Below are positions 16,181 to 24,162 of a stretch of DNA of 64,000 nucleotides, piece after piece. Each line of letters starts with the position of its first letter. Position 1 is the first letter of the stretch. The notes beneath the pieces are model-generated. The model ran no database searches. It worked only from the letters and a program-made list of their open reading frames with translations, and was not told the DNA's origin. A program made the translations under genes and the position numbers. Source of the stretch: DATBVX01 sp963695985 (GTDB lineage Bacteria; Pseudomonadota; Gammaproteobacteria; Steroidobacterales; Steroidobacteraceae); contig CAVOIC010000011.1 of assembly GCA_963695985.1 (NCBI GenBank), forward strand, positions 124,001 to 188,000. Direction: 5' to 3'.

Positions 16181-17989
16181 ATGAATCCCACGGATACCAG
16201 GCATCCGGATTACTTCCACCGCGTCGTCGACTGTCAGTGGGCCTGTCCCGCGCACACCGATGTACCCGAATACATCCGCCTCATCGCCCAGGGCCGCTTC
16301 AGCGATGCCTACATGGTGAATCGCGAGTCGAACGTGTTCCCGTCGATTCTCGGCCGCGTATGTGACCGGCCGTGTGAGCCCGCCTGCCGCCGCGGTCGCG
16401 TGGAAAAGAAGCCGGTGGCGATCTGCCGCCTGAAACGCGTTGCTGCGGACCTGCGCGATGACATCAGCGATCGGCTGCCGCAGATCCCGAAGGCGAAGAA
16501 CGGCAAGCGCATCGCCTGCATCGGCGCGGGCTGCGCCTCGCTTACCGTGGCGAACGATCTGCTGCCGCTCGGTTACGAGATCACGATCTTCGAAGCCTTC
16601 GACAAGCCGGGCGGGTTGATGCGGACCAACATCCCGTCCTTCCGCCTGCCGGCCGACGTGCTCGACGAGGAAATCAATCAGATTCTCGGCATGGGCGTGG
16701 ATCTGCGCCTCGGCCAGCGTGTCGACAGCATGCGTGCCCTGTTAGCCTCGGGTGAATTCGACGCGGTGTTCGTGGGCTCCGGCGCACCGAAAGGCAAGGA
16801 GCTGGTCCTGCCGGGCCGGCACGATACCGATCGCATCCACATCGGCATCACCTGGCTCGAATCGGTCGCTTTCGGCCACATCGAATCGATCGGAGAAAAG
16901 GTACTGATCATCGGTGTCGGCAACACTGCGATGGACTGCTGCCGCACCTCGCTGCGGCTCGGTGCCAGCAGCGTGAAGGTGATGGCGCGCAAACCGCGCG
17001 GCTTCTTCAAGGCCTCGGACTGGGAACTCGAGGACGCCGAAGAAGAGAGCGTCGAGATCGTCATCAATCATTCGCCCAAGGCCTTCGTGATCAAGGGCGG
17101 CAAGCTCGTCGGCATGATGTTCGACAAGATGGAGTACGACCTCGATCGCGGCCGCATCAAGGCGGAACGCATCGTCGGTGAGGAATTCTTCCCCTGTGAC
17201 GATGTCATTCTCGCCATCGGCCAGGAAAACGCCTTCCCGTGGGTGGAGCGCGATCTCGGGATCGAGTTCGACAAGTGGGATGTGCCAGTGGTCGACACGG
17301 TGACGTATCAGTCGACGCGACCGGGCGTGTTCTTTGGCGGCGATGCTGCCTTCGGGCCCAAGAACATCATCTGGGCGGTGGAACACGGGCACCAGGCCGC
17401 GATCTCGATTCACAAGCATTGCCAGGGTCAGTCGCTCACCGACCGGCTGCCGAACGGCGTCAACTTGCAGAGCCGCAAGATGGGCATGCACGAGTGGTCG
17501 TATGCCAACGACTACAACCCCACCGAGCGGCGGCTGATGCCGCACGTCGGTCTCAAGGAGCGCTTCAAGAAGCTCAACATCGAGGTCGAGCTCGGTTTCA
17601 CGCCCGAACAGGCGGCTGCTGAAGTGCAGCGCTGCCTGAACTGCGACATTCAGACCGTGTTCGAAGCGAAGCTGTGTATCGAGTGCGACGCCTGCCTGGA
17701 CATCTGCCCAGTGGATTGCCTCACCATCACGCATAACGGTGAAGAAGCCGAGTTGCGCCAGCGTCTCAAGGCGCCAGCGCGCAACCTGCAGCAGCCGCTT
17801 TATGTCTCGAGCGCGTTGCCGCAGACCGGCCGCGTGATGGTGAAAGACGAGGATCTGTGCGTGCACTGTGGACTGTGTGCCGAGCGCTGCCCGACTGCCG
17901 CCTGGGACATGCAGAAGTCCAGCATCCTGATTCCGCACGCGACTGACGAGGACCGTTCATGCCCGACCGAGCAGCGCAAGAGCGCGTAA
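16181..17989 (+). CDS. FAD-dependent oxidoreductase with Fe-S clusters, electron-transfer subunit of 2-oxoacid oxidoreductase
   Basis: 602 residues, GltD-like. Domains in order: N-terminal Cys-rich Fe-S region (CQWACPAHTDVPEYI, then CDRPCEPACRRGRVEK), FAD-binding Rossmann loop CIGAGCASLTVAND, FDKPGGLM, a second nucleotide loop VLIIGVGNTAMDCC for NAD(P)H, FAD-site GGDAAFGPKNIIWAVEHGHQ, and a C-terminal 2x[4Fe-4S] ferredoxin part (CIECDACLDICPVDC and CVHCGLCAERCPTAA). It would pass electrons between the KorAB-type catalytic subunits and NAD(P). A comparable three-subunit NADP-linked 2-oxoglutarate oxidoreductase is known from Azoarcus evansii (from memory). Overlaps the next gene by 31 bases. 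Confidence 0.87.
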   Translation: MNPTDTRHPDYFHRVVDCQWACPAHTDVPEYIRLIAQGRFSDAYMVNRESNVFPSILGRVCDRPCEPACRRGRVEKKPVAICRLKRVAADLRDDISDRLPQIPKAKNGKRIACIGAGCASLTVANDLLPLGYEITIFEAFDKPGGLMRTNIPSFRLPADVLDEEINQILGMGVDLRLGQRVDSMRALLASGEFDAVFVGSGAPKGKELVLPGRHDTDRIHIGITWLESVAFGHIESIGEKVLIIGVGNTAMDCCRTSLRLGASSVKVMARKPRGFFKASDWELEDAEEESVEIVINHSPKAFVIKGGKLVGMMFDKMEYDLDRGRIKAERIVGEEFFPCDDVILAIGQENAFPWVERDLGIEFDKWDVPVVDTVTYQSTRPGVFFGGDAAFGPKNIIWAVEHGHQAAISIHKHCQGQSLTDRLPNGVNLQSRKMGMHEWSYANDYNPTERRLMPHVGLKERFKKLNIEVELGFTPEQAAAEVQRCLNCDIQTVFEAKLCIECDACLDICPVDCLTITHNGEEAELRQRLKAPARNLQQPLYVSSALPQTGRVMVKDEDLCVHCGLCAERCPTAAWDMQKSSILIPHATDEDRSCPTEQRKSA

Positions 17990-19797
17990 ACGACTTCGCG
18001 ATCAAGATCGCGACCGTCAATGGCACGGGCTCCGCCAGTGCCAACACGCTCCTGATGAAAGCGATTTTCCGCATGGGCGTGCCGGTGATGGGCAAGAACT
18101 ACTTCCCGTCCAACATCCAGGGCCTGCCCACCTGGTACGAAATCCGCGTGACCAAGGAAGGCTACGTCGCGCGCTCCGGCCGCATCGACGTCATGGTCGC
18201 GATGAATGCGGAGACCTACGCCCGCGATCTCCAGGAAGTGTGCGCCGGCGGCTACCTGATCTATGACTCCACCTGGCCGCGCTCGACGCTCCTCAAGCGC
18301 GATGACATCACGATCATCGGCGTGCCGCTGGCGCAGCTCTGCAACGAGAACTTCCAGGGCGTGCGTTCGCGCATCCTGATGAAGAATATCGCCTACGCCG
18401 GGGTGCTCGCTGCGCTCCTCGACATCGACCTGGAGAAACTCAAGGAACTGCTCAACGAGACCTACGGCAAGAAGGCGAACCTGGTCGCGGCGAATCTCAA
18501 GGCGATCGAGCTCGGCTACAACTACACGCAGCAGAACTTCACCTGCCCTCTGCCGCTGCGGGTCACGCCCATGGACAAGACCCGCGGCTACATCATGATC
18601 GACGGCAACACCGCGGCTGCGCTCGGCTGCGTGTATGCAGGCGCCACCGTCGGTGCCTGGTATCCGATCACGCCGTCGACCTCGCTGATGGATGCATTCA
18701 AGAGCTTCTGCGAGAGGCTGCGCGTGGACCCTGAGACCGGCAAGAAGAACTTCATGATCATCCAGGCCGAGGACGAGCTCGCCGCAATCGGCATCGTGCT
18801 GGGCGCGTCATGGAACGGCGCGCGCGCCTTTACCCCGACCAGCGGTCCGGGCATCTCGCTGATGAACGAATTCCTGGGCCTTGCCTATTACGCGGAAGTG
18901 CCGGCGGTGATCTTTGACGTGCAGCGGGTCGGGCCCTCGACCGGCATGCCGACGCGCACGCAGCAGGCCGACATCCTGCTGTGCGCCTACGCCTCGCACG
19001 GCGACACGCGGCACGTGCTGCTGTTCCCGGCGAATCCGGCAGAGTGCTTCTATCTGGCCGTCAAGGCGTTCGATCTCGCCGAGCGTCTGCAGACACCGGT
19101 CATGGTGCTTTCGGATCTCGACATCGGCATGAACGACTGGATGTGTCCGGATCTCAAGTGGGACGACAGCTACCAGCCGGATCGCGGCAAGGTCCTGAGC
19201 AAGGAGGAAGTGCTCAAGCTCGACAGGTTCTTCCGCTACCGGGATCTGGATGAGGACGGCATCACCTACCGCACGCTGCCCGGCGTGCACCCGAAGGCAG
19301 CGTATTTCACGCGCGGCTCGGGACACACGCAGTACGGCGGCTACACCGAGGATTCGACCGAATACCAGATCGTGCTCGATCGGCTGAAGCGCAAGTTCGC
19401 GACAGCCGCGCGACTCATGCCGCACGCGATCATCGAACAGCGCGGCCGGTTCGATGTCGCCATCGTTGCGGTGGGGAGCTCCGACGGCGCGGTGCACGAG
19501 GCGCTCGACATTCTCAAGACGCGCGGCATCGGTGTAAACTACATGCGCATCCGCGCTTTCCCTTTCGGCAGGGAAGTGGACGACTTCCTCGACCAGCACG
19601 AGATCGTGTTCGTGGTGGAACAGAACCGCGACGCGCAGCTGCGCTCGCTCCTGACGCTCGAGACCGCCGTGGACAAGACCAAGTTGCGCTCGATCCTGCA
19701 CTACAGCGGCCTGTCGATCTCCTCCGAGTGCATCGTGAACGGGATACTGGCTGAAGTCGGGGAGGGTCAGAGCCGGATTGCGGGAGCGGCCGGATGA
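17959..19797 (+). CDS. 2-oxoacid:acceptor oxidoreductase, fused gamma-alpha subunit (KorA-like)
   Basis: 612 residues. The N-terminal third is a POR-gamma-type domain (NGTGSASANTLLMKAIFRMG and GLPTWYEIRVTKEGYVARSG); from YIMIDGNTAAALGCVYAGATVGAWYPITPSTSLMDAF onward it is the POR alpha domain (pyrimidine-binding), with TSGPGISLMNEFLGLAYYAEVPAVIFDVQRVGPSTGMPTRTQQ and a C-terminal transketolase-like part (GRFDVAIVAVGSSDGAVHEAL). With the next subunit it would oxidatively decarboxylate a 2-oxoacid, probably 2-oxoglutarate, to the acyl-CoA. Start ATG 17959 lies within the previous gene. Confidence 0.88.
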   Translation: MPDRAAQERVNDFAIKIATVNGTGSASANTLLMKAIFRMGVPVMGKNYFPSNIQGLPTWYEIRVTKEGYVARSGRIDVMVAMNAETYARDLQEVCAGGYLIYDSTWPRSTLLKRDDITIIGVPLAQLCNENFQGVRSRILMKNIAYAGVLAALLDIDLEKLKELLNETYGKKANLVAANLKAIELGYNYTQQNFTCPLPLRVTPMDKTRGYIMIDGNTAAALGCVYAGATVGAWYPITPSTSLMDAFKSFCERLRVDPETGKKNFMIIQAEDELAAIGIVLGASWNGARAFTPTSGPGISLMNEFLGLAYYAEVPAVIFDVQRVGPSTGMPTRTQQADILLCAYASHGDTRHVLLFPANPAECFYLAVKAFDLAERLQTPVMVLSDLDIGMNDWMCPDLKWDDSYQPDRGKVLSKEEVLKLDRFFRYRDLDEDGITYRTLPGVHPKAAYFTRGSGHTQYGGYTEDSTEYQIVLDRLKRKFATAARLMPHAIIEQRGRFDVAIVAVGSSDGAVHEALDILKTRGIGVNYMRIRAFPFGREVDDFLDQHEIVFVVEQNRDAQLRSLLTLETAVDKTKLRSILHYSGLSISSECIVNGILAEVGEGQSRIAGAAG

Positions 19798-19816
19798 ATA
19801 ATAAGGTGTACGGCTC

Positions 19817-20872
19817 ATGAGCTACCTACTGAAACCCAAAGTCGCCCATCCCAGCCTGCCGAAGAACGAGCTCGGTCTCACGCGCCGCGATTACGAGGGC
19901 GTGATGTCGACGCTGTGCGCAGGCTGCGGGCACGACTCGATTACCGCCGCGATCACGGAAGCGTGCTGGGGCATGTCGCTCGAGCCGCAGAATGTCGTGA
20001 AGCTTTCCGGTATCGGCTGCTCGTCCAAGACCACGGCGTATTTCGTGAGCGGCGGCCACGGCTTCAATTCCGTGCACGGCCGCATGCCCTCGATCGCCAC
20101 TGGTGCGTATGCCGCGAATCGCGGCCTCTACTACATTGGTGTTTCAGGCGATGGCGACACGCTCTCGATCGGGCTCGGCCAGTTCTGTCACGCGATCCGC
20201 CGCAACATCAACATGCTGTACATCATCGAGAACAACGGTGTGTACGGGTTGACCAAGGGGCAGTTCTCCGCGTCGGCCGATGTCGGCAGCACGGCGAAGA
20301 AAGGCGAGGCCAACACCCAGCAACCGATCGATCCGGTGCTCACCGCGCTCTCGCTGGGGGCGACCTTCGTAGCGCGCAGTTTCTCCGGGGACAAGGAGCA
20401 ACTGGTGCCGCTGATCCAGGCGGGCTTCAAGCACAAGGGTTTCGCTCTCATCGACGTGCTGTCGCCGTGCGTGACCTTCAACGATCACGAAGGCTCGACC
20501 AAGAGCTACGCCTTCACCCGCGAGCACTATCACGAGGCCGTGCACACGGACTTCGTCGCGCCGCTGCAGGAGATCACGGCGCAGTATGCTGCGGGCGAAG
20601 CGCTGCCGGTCACGATGCACGATGGCAGCCAGGTGCACCTGCGCAAGATCGATCACAACTACAATCCCGTCGATCGCCCGGCCGCGTACTCGTACATCCA
20701 GCGCAAGCTCGCCGAGCATGAGTTCCTCACCGGACTCCTGTACGTCGAGCCGGCTGTCACCGATTTTCACGATCTCAACGACACGCCCGCCGCGCCGCTC
20801 AATAGCATGCCGTACGCGAAGTTGAGCCCGGGTTCGAAGGGGCTGGAGAAGATTCTGAATCGCTTCCGGTAG
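19817..20872 (+). CDS. 2-oxoacid:acceptor oxidoreductase, beta subunit (KorB-like, thiamine diphosphate-binding)
   Basis: 351 residues with the TPP-binding features of the beta subunit: LCAGCGHDSITAAI, GIGCSSKTTAYF, the Mg-TPP motif beginning GDGDTLSIGLGQF and ending IENNGVYGLTKGQ, and VLSPCVTFNDHEG. Cys residues near the N-terminus (CAGCGH, GCSS) are those that bind the [4Fe-4S] cluster in this family. It lies 19 bases after the alpha subunit gene. The substrate cannot be fixed from sequence; 2-oxoglutarate is the default guess for this domain order. Confidence 0.88.
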   Translation: MSYLLKPKVAHPSLPKNELGLTRRDYEGVMSTLCAGCGHDSITAAITEACWGMSLEPQNVVKLSGIGCSSKTTAYFVSGGHGFNSVHGRMPSIATGAYAANRGLYYIGVSGDGDTLSIGLGQFCHAIRRNINMLYIIENNGVYGLTKGQFSASADVGSTAKKGEANTQQPIDPVLTALSLGATFVARSFSGDKEQLVPLIQAGFKHKGFALIDVLSPCVTFNDHEGSTKSYAFTREHYHEAVHTDFVAPLQEITAQYAAGEALPVTMHDGSQVHLRKIDHNYNPVDRPAAYSYIQRKLAEHEFLTGLLYVEPAVTDFHDLNDTPAAPLNSMPYAKLSPGSKGLEKILNRFR

Positions 20873-20875
20873 AAC

Positions 20876-21298
20876 GTGGACAGCACGACCAGACCGAGCT
20901 TCCTTTCGCATCTCGGGCGCATGTTTGCGTGGCTCGCAGCGATCGTCTTGCTGCTCGTGGTCCTGTGGACGTGGTTCACGCTCAGCTGGAACTATTCCGA
21001 CGGTGAGCGCGCCGGGGTGCTGCAGAAATTCTCCCGCAAGGGCTGGATCTGCAAGACCTACGAGGGGGAGCTGGCGTTATACGTAGTCGCTGGTGTCGCA
21101 CCGGAAATCTGGTACTTCAGCGTGCGCGACGAGGCGCTGGTTGGATCCATGAACGAATCGATCGGCCGGCGCGTGAGACTGCACTACACCGAGCACCCCT
21201 TCGTTCCCACCTCCTGCTTCGCCGAGACCCGCTACTTCGTCGATCGGGTCGAGCAGATCAGGGATTCGACGAACTACCAGGTCGTCCCGATTCCATAG
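20876..21298 (+). CDS. Conserved hypothetical membrane-anchored protein
   Basis: 140 residues: one N-terminal transmembrane segment (about 15-35, FAWLAAIVLLLVVLWTWFTL) followed by a soluble domain of about 100 residues (YSDGERAGVLQKFSRKGWICKTYEGEL, VAGVAPEIWYFSVRD, RRVRLHYTEHPFVPTSC). This GERxGxLxKxSxKGxxCKTxEGEL pattern recurs in uncharacterised bacterial proteins; I know no function. GTG 20876 starts three bases after the oxidoreductase beta subunit stop, so it is probably translated from the same message. Confidence 0.72.
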   Translation: MDSTTRPSFLSHLGRMFAWLAAIVLLLVVLWTWFTLSWNYSDGERAGVLQKFSRKGWICKTYEGELALYVVAGVAPEIWYFSVRDEALVGSMNESIGRRVRLHYTEHPFVPTSCFAETRYFVDRVEQIRDSTNYQVVPIP

Positions 21299-21380
21299 CC
21301 TTTCAATACCAGCGCAAGAAATGGAGTGTCGCCCGGGCCCGGCACGCGAATAATGGCGCGCAAAGGGAGGACTTGCGGAC

Positions 21381-22022
21381 ATGCTTACGTTGTTTGACTA
21401 CTTGCCTTCGCAAAACGGTTACAAGATCAGGTTGCTGCTCAACCATCTGAACCGGCCCTACCGCACCGAGATCGTGAGCATCTTCGCGGGCGAGGGGCAG
21501 CGTCCCGAATATCTCGCCATCAACCCGACCGGCGCCGTGCCGGCGATCCGCCTCGAGGACGGACGCGTGCTCTCGGAGTCGAATGCGATCCTCGTGTTTC
21601 TCGCCGAAGGGACACCCTACCTGCCCGGCGACAGCTTCGAGCGCGCGAAAGTGCTGCAATGGATGTCGTTCGAGGCCGATTACATCCAGTCGACGGCGGG
21701 CTCGCTGCGTTACTGGACGTTGACGGAGAAGTTGCCGCGCCGCCCGCGGGAGATGATCGAAGCGAAACGCGCCGGTGCACTGAAGGCGCTCGCCGCTCTC
21801 GATCGCGAGCTCGCACAGCGCCCCTTCATCGTCGGTGATCGGTACACCGTGGCCGACATATCCCTGTTCGCCTACACGCACGTGGCGGGCGATGCCGGGC
21901 TGCCGCTCGAGGGTTATCGCAATGTGATGGCCTGGATCGACCGGGTGCGTGCACAGCCGCGTTTCCTCGAGCGCATCTATCCCTACTCGATCGACCCACA
22001 CTCGACGCGCGAGTTGCCCTGA
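21381..22022 (+). CDS. Glutathione S-transferase family protein
   Basis: 213 residues with the two-domain GST layout: thioredoxin-like N-terminal domain (LTLFDYLPSQNGYKIRLLL; the cis-Pro segment GAVPAIRLEDG; ESNAILVFLAEG as glutathione-binding) and an all-helical C-terminal domain with the N-capping/hydrophobic staple segment VADISLFAYTHVA. Ser11/Asn12 in the SQNGYK region may activate the thiol, as in bacterial Ser-type GSTs. Substrate unknown. Stand-alone on the plus strand, followed by the uronate cluster on the minus strand. Confidence 0.85.
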   Translation: MLTLFDYLPSQNGYKIRLLLNHLNRPYRTEIVSIFAGEGQRPEYLAINPTGAVPAIRLEDGRVLSESNAILVFLAEGTPYLPGDSFERAKVLQWMSFEADYIQSTAGSLRYWTLTEKLPRRPREMIEAKRAGALKALAALDRELAQRPFIVGDRYTVADISLFAYTHVAGDAGLPLEGYRNVMAWIDRVRAQPRFLERIYPYSIDPHSTRELP

Positions 22023-22053
22023 TCGGAACTACCGTGGACCTGCGACGGCTCGG

Positions 22054-22683
22054 TCATTTACGCAATCGATGTAAAGGTGCTAGCGCGCGAGCCAACCGCC
22101 ATCCACGGGCAGGATGGCGCCGTGCACGTAATCGGACGCGGCGGAGGCTAGGAATGCGCGAGGACTTGCAGATGTCGGGGTTCACGTACTGGTAGATCGT
22201 GCGCTCGTTGGAAGTTTCCGGCGCACCCATCGGCATCGGCTTCGCTTCCGCGACCGGAATGCGCACGCTCGGGTGATGGGCGTGCGACGGCGAGCTGGCG
22301 AGGTAGAACTTCGCTGGGGCTGCCGCATCCTTCGACTCGAAGAGGACGTTGGCACTCCCGGCGCCGATGTAGAGGCCATCGCGCGGGCCCAGCTCGTAGT
22401 GCGAGCCATCGATCGTCACATGCCCAACGCCGCCGATATTGATGACCCCCATCTCGCGCCGCGCCAGGAAGGGATCTGATCCGACCTCCTTCGCCGTGGC
22501 GAGCTTCAGTCCTTCCTTGAGCGGCTGCGCTCCGCCAACGATGAAACGCTCGACGTGGCTGTAGGTGAGACAGATTTCGCCCGGGGCGAAGATCTCGCTC
22601 GCCAGGTACAGCTCGCGCAACCGCGCCGTATCGAGCGATCTGATCATCTCGGGATGGGTAGCTTGCAGAACTTTGATGCGCAT
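22054..22683 (-). pseudogene. kduI: kduI (5-keto-4-deoxyuronate isomerase) truncated by deletion into kduD
   Basis: The first 175 codons are good KduI: SLDTARLRELYLASEIFAPGE, LTYSHVERFIVGG, LARREMGVINIGGVGHVTIDG, AAPAKFYLASSPSHAHHPS and ERTIYQYVNPDICKSS. Homology then stops and the frame runs through the out-of-frame kduD tail (RIPSLRRVRLRARRHP) to a stop at 22054, giving 209 residues instead of about 278. In E. coli KduI the zinc ligands lie around residues 196-245, all in the lost part, so the product should be inactive. KduI would act on 5-keto-4-deoxyuronate from pectin. Gene order kduI-kduD downstream of uxaC explains the junction. An assembly chimera is possible. Confidence 0.88.
22080..22157 (-). 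pseudogene. kduD: Remnant of kduD: last 25 codons
   Basis: In the frame offset from the kduI fragment, this stretch reads AFLASAASDYVHGAILPV then DGGWLAR and a TAG stop. This matches the C-terminus of 2-dehydro-3-deoxy-D-gluconate 5-dehydrogenase KduD (E. coli KduD ends ...ASDYVNG...VDGGWLAR). Everything upstream of these codons, some 225 residues including the Rossmann and catalytic parts of this short-chain dehydrogenase, is missing; the fragment abuts the kduI coding sequence. It is the right-hand edge of a deletion that fused kduI to kduD. Confidence 0.85.
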
Positions 22684-22717
22684 TTGGCTTGGCTCCAGCT
22701 GAGAACGGCGGCGGCCT

Positions 22718-24148
22718 TCAGGCCTCCGCCGGTTGATCGAGCTTGTAGGCGCGCTTCGGCAGGTGGTATGCGAGGTCCTGCGCGATGCGATGCGCGTCGT
22801 CCTCGAGCAGCCGGTGTTCGCTCACCAGCCGCGCCAGGAACGCGCAGTCGACGCGCCGCGCCGCATCGTGGCGCGCCGGGATCGAAAGGAACGCGCGTGT
22901 GTCGTCGTTGAAGCCGACGGTGTTGTAGAACCCCGCGGTTTCCGTGGTCTGCTCCCGAAAGCGGCGCATGCCTTCGGGGCTGTCGTGGAACCACCAGGCT
23001 GGACCCAGCTTGAGGACCGGGTAATGGCCGGCGAGCGGCGCAAGCTCGCGGCTGTACGTGCTTTCGTCGAGCGTAAACACGATGAGCGAGAGGCGTGTGT
23101 CGTTGCCGAAACGATCGAGCAGCGGCTTGAGCGCGTGCACGTAATCGGTCCGCTGTGGAATGTCTGCACCCTTGTCGCGGCCGTACTGCTCGTGCAGCCA
23201 GCGGTTGTGGTTGCGAAACGATCCGGGGTGGATCTGCATGACGAGCCCGTCGTCGAGACTCATGCGCGCCATTTCGACCAGCATCTGCCCGCGGAACAGT
23301 TCGGCATCGGCGGCGCTGAAATCATCCTTCACGATGCGCGTAAACAGCCGTTCCGCCTCGCTCGCCGGCAGATCGGCTGTCGTCGCCGTGGGATGGCCGT
23401 GATCGGTCGAGGTCGCACCCGCGGCGGCAAACACGGTGCGCTGCTTGCGATGCGCGGCCAGATACCCGCGCCAGCTGAACACGTCCTCGCCGGTGAGCTC
23501 TGCGAACCTCGACAGCGCGGACTTGAACGCTTGGTGCTCGGCGTCGATGACCGGATCGGGCCGGTAGGCCGTGATTACACGGCCGCGCCAGCCACTGGCG
23601 CGGATCGTGCGGTGATGCTCGAGCGTTTCGATCGGCGACTCAGTGGTTGCAATCACCTCGATGTTGAAGCGCTCGAAGAGCGCACGTGGGCGAAACGCGG
23701 GCGTTGCGAGTTGCGCACCGATTGCGTCGAAGTAGTGATCCGCGGTCTCCGCATCGAGACGCACATCGAGACCGAACACCTTCGCGAAAACGTAATCGAG
23801 CCACAGCGCGGAGGGAGTGCCTGCAAAGAGCTGGTAGTGGCGCGCGAACACTCGCCAGGCCGCGCGCGGCTCGGCGCGCGACGCACCGCGCCTGGACGCC
23901 ACGCCGACCTCATCCAGCGAGATTCCCTGGCTGTATAGCATGCGATAGAGGTAATGGTCCGGCGCGAGCAGCAGTTCGGTGGCATTGGAAAACGGTTCGT
24001 CGAGCGCGAACCAGGCGGCGTCGGTGTGTCCGTGCGGGCTGAGGATCGGCAGGTCGCGCACCGATTGGTACAGAGCGCGGGCGATCGCACGCACGGCGGG
24101 ATCCGCCGGAAACAGGCGATCCTCGTGTACGGCGAGCGTTCTGGCCAT
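22718..24148 (-). CDS. uxaC: Uronate (glucuronate/galacturonate) isomerase
   Basis: 476 residues of the UxaC amidohydrolase family. Isomerises D-glucuronate to D-fructuronate and D-galacturonate to D-tagaturonate. Visible features: LPILSPHGHTDAAWF (metal-binding HGH), a middle region with RVITAYRPDPVIDAEH, and VMQIHPGSFRNHNRWLHEQYG. C-terminal DTRLSLIVFTLDESTYSRELAPLAGHYPVLKLGPAWWF and MRRFREQTTETAGFYNTVGFNDDTRAFLSIPARHDAAR are characteristic. It lies 14 bases after the LacI regulator gene and 34 bases before kduI', all on the minus strand as one operon. Confidence 0.95.
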   Translation of the reverse strand: MARTLAVHEDRLFPADPAVRAIARALYQSVRDLPILSPHGHTDAAWFALDEPFSNATELLLAPDHYLYRMLYSQGISLDEVGVASRRGASRAEPRAAWRVFARHYQLFAGTPSALWLDYVFAKVFGLDVRLDAETADHYFDAIGAQLATPAFRPRALFERFNIEVIATTESPIETLEHHRTIRASGWRGRVITAYRPDPVIDAEHQAFKSALSRFAELTGEDVFSWRGYLAAHRKQRTVFAAAGATSTDHGHPTATTADLPASEAERLFTRIVKDDFSAADAELFRGQMLVEMARMSLDDGLVMQIHPGSFRNHNRWLHEQYGRDKGADIPQRTDYVHALKPLLDRFGNDTRLSLIVFTLDESTYSRELAPLAGHYPVLKLGPAWWFHDSPEGMRRFREQTTETAGFYNTVGFNDDTRAFLSIPARHDAARRVDCAFLARLVSEHRLLEDDAHRIAQDLAYHLPKRAYKLDQPAEA

Positions 24149-24162
24149 GGTGAAGCGGGCTC

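Noticed and set aside
19091..19104. GACACCGGTCATG-like stretch in the KorA-type gene
   Set aside because: It is inside a coding region, lacks the flanking TGA and has no nearby promoter; treated as chance.
22733..23938. Long open frame on the plus strand within uxaC
   Set aside because: It is antisense to a well-supported uronate isomerase and has no family motifs; high-GC genes commonly give such frames.
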